The notes below the pieces were generated by a model that saw only the letters and a program-made list of their open reading frames with translations, was not told the origin of the DNA and ran no database searches. The position numbers and the translations under genes are program-made. From contig CACCCN010000002.1 of NCBI GenBank assembly GCA_902544525.1, positions 81,416-145,415 of the forward strand: a stretch of DNA of 64,000 nt, in the 5' to 3' direction. This document shows, piece by piece, positions 60,580-64,000 of the stretch (the first letter of the stretch is position 1; the number at the start of each line of letters is the position of its first letter). The stretch comes from an uncultured Pelagibacteraceae bacterium. Lineage in GTDB: Bacteria; Pseudomonadota; Alphaproteobacteria; Pelagibacterales; AG-422-B15.

Positions 60580-60827
60580 CTAATTTATTTCTAATAAGTA
60601 TTTATGAAAATTATTTTATCAATCTTAGTATTACAGTATCGATCATTATAATCTCTTGTTCATTAATACTTGTAAATTTATTTATGCTCATATTATTATA
60701 CATTATATATTACAACGTAATTTCATATACTAATAAATAAAAATAAAACTTAACTTAGATAATATATTTATCAAAAAATAATATATTTAATTGCCATAAT
60801 GCTTTTAATTACTTAAAACTTAATATA

Positions 60828-61361
60828 ATGAAAAAACATAATATAAAACCAAAAGTGCTCATTCTTGATGTTGATGGTGTTATGACTGATGGTAAATTTT
60901 ACTATAATGTGGATGGAAAATTCCTTAAAGCTTTTGGTCCAGATGATGCAGATGCGTTAGGCTTAATTGATAAATTTTTAGAGGTAAGATTCATCACAGG
61001 AGACAAGAAGGGGTTTGAAATATCAAGAAAAAGGATAGTTGATGATATGGGTTACAAGCTTGACCTAGTTAGTACTATAAACCGATTAGAGTGGATGAGA
61101 GCAAAGTATGACTTAAAAGATATTATTTTCATAGGAGATGGAATTTTTGACTATATTGCAATGAAGGAGGTAAGTTACTCAATTGTTACAAACAATGGTG
61201 ACATTCAAACAAAAAAATATGCTGATTATGTTACTCAGAGATACGGCGGTGATAGAGCTGTTGCTGAAGCAGTCATGCACATTTTGAATAAATTTTTTAA
61301 AGAGTTTGATTTCAATAAAAATTTATCCTCTAAAGATATATCGGGAGAATGGGCAAAATGA
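60828..61361 (+). CDS. KdsC-like HAD phosphatase
   Basis: KVLILDVDGVMTDGKFYYNVDGKFLKAFGPDDADALGLI; FITGDKKGFEISRKR; IFIGDGIFDYIAMKEV; YGGDRAVAEAVMHIL. Confidence 0.92.
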   Translation: MKKHNIKPKVLILDVDGVMTDGKFYYNVDGKFLKAFGPDDADALGLIDKFLEVRFITGDKKGFEISRKRIVDDMGYKLDLVSTINRLEWMRAKYDLKDIIFIGDGIFDYIAMKEVSYSIVTNNGDIQTKKYADYVTQRYGGDRAVAEAVMHILNKFFKEFDFNKNLSSKDISGEWAK

Positions 61362-62506
61362 AGATTCTTACTGATGTCATAAAAACTAAAAAATCAACAC
61401 TTTTAGGCGTAGGACCGATGAGTGTTAATTGTGTCAATGCAACTATAGAACTTGCTAATGAAAATAATATACCCCTTATGATGATAGCAAGTAGAAGACA
61501 GATAGATAGCAAAGAGATGGGTGGAGGTTATGTTAATAATTGGACTACTGAGGAATTTTCAAAGTATATTAATACAAATGATAGAAACTCAATGATTATT
61601 TTGTCTCGAGATCACGGTGGACCTTATCAAAATAATATTGAGTACGAAAAACAATTAAACTTAGATGATGCGATGCTTTCTGCAAAAAAATCGTTTGAAA
61701 TTGACATTATAAATAATTTTAAAATAATACACATTGATCCTAGTATAGACCCATCAGGAGATTTAAATTCTGAAATAATATTAGAACGATTAAAAGAACT
61801 TTATGCTTTTTGTATTGAGACATCTAAAATACACAATAAACCTATAGAAATTGAAGTAGGTACAGAAGAACAGTCTGGTGGTACCAACACCATAGAAGAA
61901 TTAGAATATTCACTGAATGAAATAACAAATTTTTGTGAAAAAAATAAGTTTAAAAAACCTCTTTTTGTTGTAGTTCAAACGGGTACAAAAGTAATGGAAA
62001 CTAAAAATATTGGTATTTTTAAGGGTATTTCAAAAGATTTTGAAAAAAGTAATATTCCCGCACTAATTAATCTGTGTGAAAAATATAAAATAAATATAAA
62101 ACAGCATAATACGGATTATCTTGATGATGGTTTTTTAAGCAAACATCCTTCGTTTGGGATTCATGCTGCTAATGTGGCTCCAGAATATGGTGTGGCTGAA
62201 ACATTACAATTATTTAAAATAATTGAAGACTATAATATGCATAAAATTAAAGAAGAATTTATTGAGATTAGTGTTTCTTCAAAAAAATGGACTAAATGGA
62301 TTATTGATAATGAAAAAATTAATGACTATGAAAGAGCAATCATAAGTGGTCATTACGTTTTTTCAACTGATAAATTTATTAACCTTAAAAAAAAATTAAT
62401 TAGAGAAATTGGTTATAGTCAAAAAAGATTAGATAGTATTCTAAAGAATGCTGTCAAGTCATCAATAAAAAGATATATGACTTGTTTTAACTTAATTTTA
62501 CATTAA
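61349..62506 (+). CDS. GatZ/KbaZ-like (class II D-tagatose-bisphosphate aldolase non-catalytic-subunit family) protein
   Basis: LGVGPMSVNCVNATIELANENNIPLMMIASRRQID...GGGYVNNWTTEEFSKYI; ILSRDHGGPYQNN; IEIEVGTEEQSGGTN; KQHNTDYL. Overlaps KdsC-like gene. Confidence 0.8.
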   Translation: MGKMKILTDVIKTKKSTLLGVGPMSVNCVNATIELANENNIPLMMIASRRQIDSKEMGGGYVNNWTTEEFSKYINTNDRNSMIILSRDHGGPYQNNIEYEKQLNLDDAMLSAKKSFEIDIINNFKIIHIDPSIDPSGDLNSEIILERLKELYAFCIETSKIHNKPIEIEVGTEEQSGGTNTIEELEYSLNEITNFCEKNKFKKPLFVVVQTGTKVMETKNIGIFKGISKDFEKSNIPALINLCEKYKINIKQHNTDYLDDGFLSKHPSFGIHAANVAPEYGVAETLQLFKIIEDYNMHKIKEEFIEISVSSKKWTKWIIDNEKINDYERAIISGHYVFSTDKFINLKKKLIREIGYSQKRLDSILKNAVKSSIKRYMTCFNLILH

Positions 62507-63273
62507 TTTTTAAAAATATACTCAGTATTTCGTAATATACTATTTTTAAATAAAGATTTTTTATAAAAAACATATTTAAAAAGAATTTCTGCCCATTTAA
62601 TTGCATGACTAAAAAGTTTTACATTAGATAATTGGTCATCTTCACTCCACATGATTGGAAAATAAAAAAACTTTGCTTTACTGTCACAAATATAAAAAAT
62701 TAAACAATAATTAAATGTAAGATCATTAGGAAAATCTAAATAAAATCTATTTTTAAGATATGAGACTTTAAACATATTTAAACCAGAGCCTAAATCAGTT
62801 AAAAACTTAAATGTTACAACTGATGCAACTAAGTTAATAATATAATTTGCATAAATCCTAAATTTTGGATAATTGACTAGTTTAGACTCTTTCGCAAACC
62901 TTGAGCCAAGACAACAATCATAATTTTTATATTTATCATTTAGGAATATATTTTCTAAATTATTTATATCTCCTTGGTCATCACCGTGTAAAATAGTTAC
63001 ATAATCATAGTTATTATCAATGGCATAATTAAATCCTGTTTTATGGGTACCTCCTAAATTATAGTTATTTTTATTTTGGAAGAGTTTAAATTTATTCAAA
63101 TTTCTCTGAACTATTGTATTATTTACAACTTCAAAAGTATTATCAGTACTATTATTATCAATAATTATAATTTCTTCAAATTTACATTCTACTTTAGACT
63201 CTAATATCTTATCTATGACACGTAAGATTTGTTTTTCACAATTAAATACCGGAATAAAAAGTAAATGTTTCAT
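62503..63273 (-). CDS. Glycosyltransferase family 2 (dolichol-phosphate mannosyltransferase-like)
   Basis: HLLFIPVFNCEKQILRVIDKIL; IIIDNNSTDNTFEVV; NYNLGGTHKTGFNYAIDNNYDYVTILHGDDQGD. Confidence 0.9.
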   Translation of the reverse strand: MKHLLFIPVFNCEKQILRVIDKILESKVECKFEEIIIIDNNSTDNTFEVVNNTIVQRNLNKFKLFQNKNNYNLGGTHKTGFNYAIDNNYDYVTILHGDDQGDINNLENIFLNDKYKNYDCCLGSRFAKESKLVNYPKFRIYANYIINLVASVVTFKFLTDLGSGLNMFKVSYLKNRFYLDFPNDLTFNYCLIFYICDSKAKFFYFPIMWSEDDQLSNVKLFSHAIKWAEILFKYVFYKKSLFKNSILRNTEYIFKN

Positions 63274-63281
63274 TAAATAAT

Positions 63282-63611
63282 TTAGCCTTTAAATGCCTTA
63301 ATCTCTGATATTTTTGAATCTTGGTTAAATGTAATTTTGTCTAAAACTTTTATAATCTCATTGTTATGAAGAGTAATCTCTATTTCAGCAAAAATAATAT
63401 TTTCTGACTGAGTTAAGTCAATTATTTTTAGTTTAAAATTATCTAAATTTTCAAAAATTTTCTTATTCTGCATTACGACATTATCAAAACCTTGAACATT
63501 TATTTCCCAATCACGTAATTTTACTTCACTTCCAAATAAAGATTTTAATGATTTGATATTTTTATTTTCAAAATATAGAAAATATTTTTTTGCAAGGGGT
63601 ATTAAATTCAT
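63282..63611 (-). CDS. SnoaL/NTF2-like small protein
   Basis: 109 aa: YFLYFENKNIKSLKSLFGSEVKLRDWEINVQGFDNVV...ILTQ... NTF2-like layout; next to GT2. Confidence 0.65.
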   Translation of the reverse strand: MNLIPLAKKYFLYFENKNIKSLKSLFGSEVKLRDWEINVQGFDNVVMQNKKIFENLDNFKLKIIDLTQSENIIFAEIEITLHNNEIIKVLDKITFNQDSKISEIKAFKG

Positions 63612-63650
63612 ATACTATAAAACTATATTAACTACTTTTGGGTAAAAGAT

Positions 63651-64000
63651 ATGTTAACTCTTCTTTCAAAGTTGCATTTTTTAATAAATATAATAATTAG
63701 AATTTACAATCTATTACCAATACCTGTCTACCATAACCTTGAAAGAATTAAAGCTTATAGAAGAATATTTTTCTTGATTAATTTTGAAGCAGTAAAAGGA
63801 GATTATTTGGAGTTTGGTGTGTTTGAAGGGACTTCACTTATCTCTGCATATTATGCTAATAAATCAACAGGAAAAGTTGATAAATTAGTGATGCTTAATA
63901 AACCTAACAAAAGAAGATTCATAGGTTTTGATAGTTTTGAGGAGGGTTTTAAATATTTTAAAGAAGAAGATAAACATGATAATTGGATAGAGGGTCATTT
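63651..64000 (+). CDS. TylF/MycF-like macrocin O-methyltransferase family protein, N-terminal part (3' end outside window)
   Basis: Manual translation MLTLLSKLHFLIN...VYHNLERIKAYRRIFFLINFEAVKGDYLEFGVFEGTSLISAYYANK...RRFIGFDSFEEGFKYF, frame open to window end. Confidence 0.75.
   Translation, partial: MLTLLSKLHFLINIIIRIYNLLPIPVYHNLERIKAYRRIFFLINFEAVKGDYLEFGVFEGTSLISAYYANKSTGKVDKLVMLNKPNKRRFIGFDSFEEGFKYFKEEDKHDNWIEGH

Noticed and set aside
19767-64000. Homopolymeric A/T tracts as phase-variation switches
   Set aside because: Long T/A runs are frequent throughout this AT-rich DNA and reading frames are intact; no specific evidence of slippage.
1-64000. CRISPR arrays, transposases, integrases or prophage genes
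   Set aside because: No repeated spacer-like array, IS transposase motif, integrase or phage structural gene was recognised on either strand.

Overview
AT-rich bacterial chromosome segment, most likely from an alphaproteobacterium (split pntA1/pntA2/pntB, COQ9 next to rpsU, TrcR/DUF1013, EF-P followed by an IMPase). This is inferred from gene content and was not tested phylogenetically. Positions ~1-19.8 kb are mostly housekeeping: class I FBP aldolase (partial), efp, IMPase, rpmE, purE/purK, COQ9, rpsU, pntA1/A2/B, two alpha/beta hydrolases, rpmJ, tRNA-Val(GAC), cysNC, a cysD with an unusual ~200-aa N-terminal extension, DUF1329, hisN, SCP2, a DNA glycosylase and trhO. Positions ~19.8-64 kb form one large surface-polysaccharide locus. 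It holds ADP-heptose genes with an embedded SET-domain gene, an O-antigen ligase, ugd and a WbpM/CapD-like dehydratase. It also holds a CDP-6-deoxyhexose/C-methyl-sugar block, a legionaminic-type nonulosonate block (neuA/B/C/D, LegC-like, PtmE-like) and a PglK-like ABC flippase with Wzz. Two paralogous Wzy polymerases and two complete WbpG-HisH-HisF amidotransferase triads are present, plus a KdsC-like phosphatase paired with a GatZ/KbaZ-like protein. The most interesting candidates for undescribed biology are: (i) a KdnA-like aminotransferase overlapping a PhyH-type dioxygenase inside the nonulosonate block; (ii) the KdsC-like/GatZ-like pair beside the second amidotransferase triad; (iii) the double amidotransferase triads, whose HisF copies have altered catalytic residues; (iv) rpsU with an apparent ATA start; (v) the extended CysD; (vi) the SET protein in the heptose operon. 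All functional calls come from reading the sequence and family recall; no searches were run.
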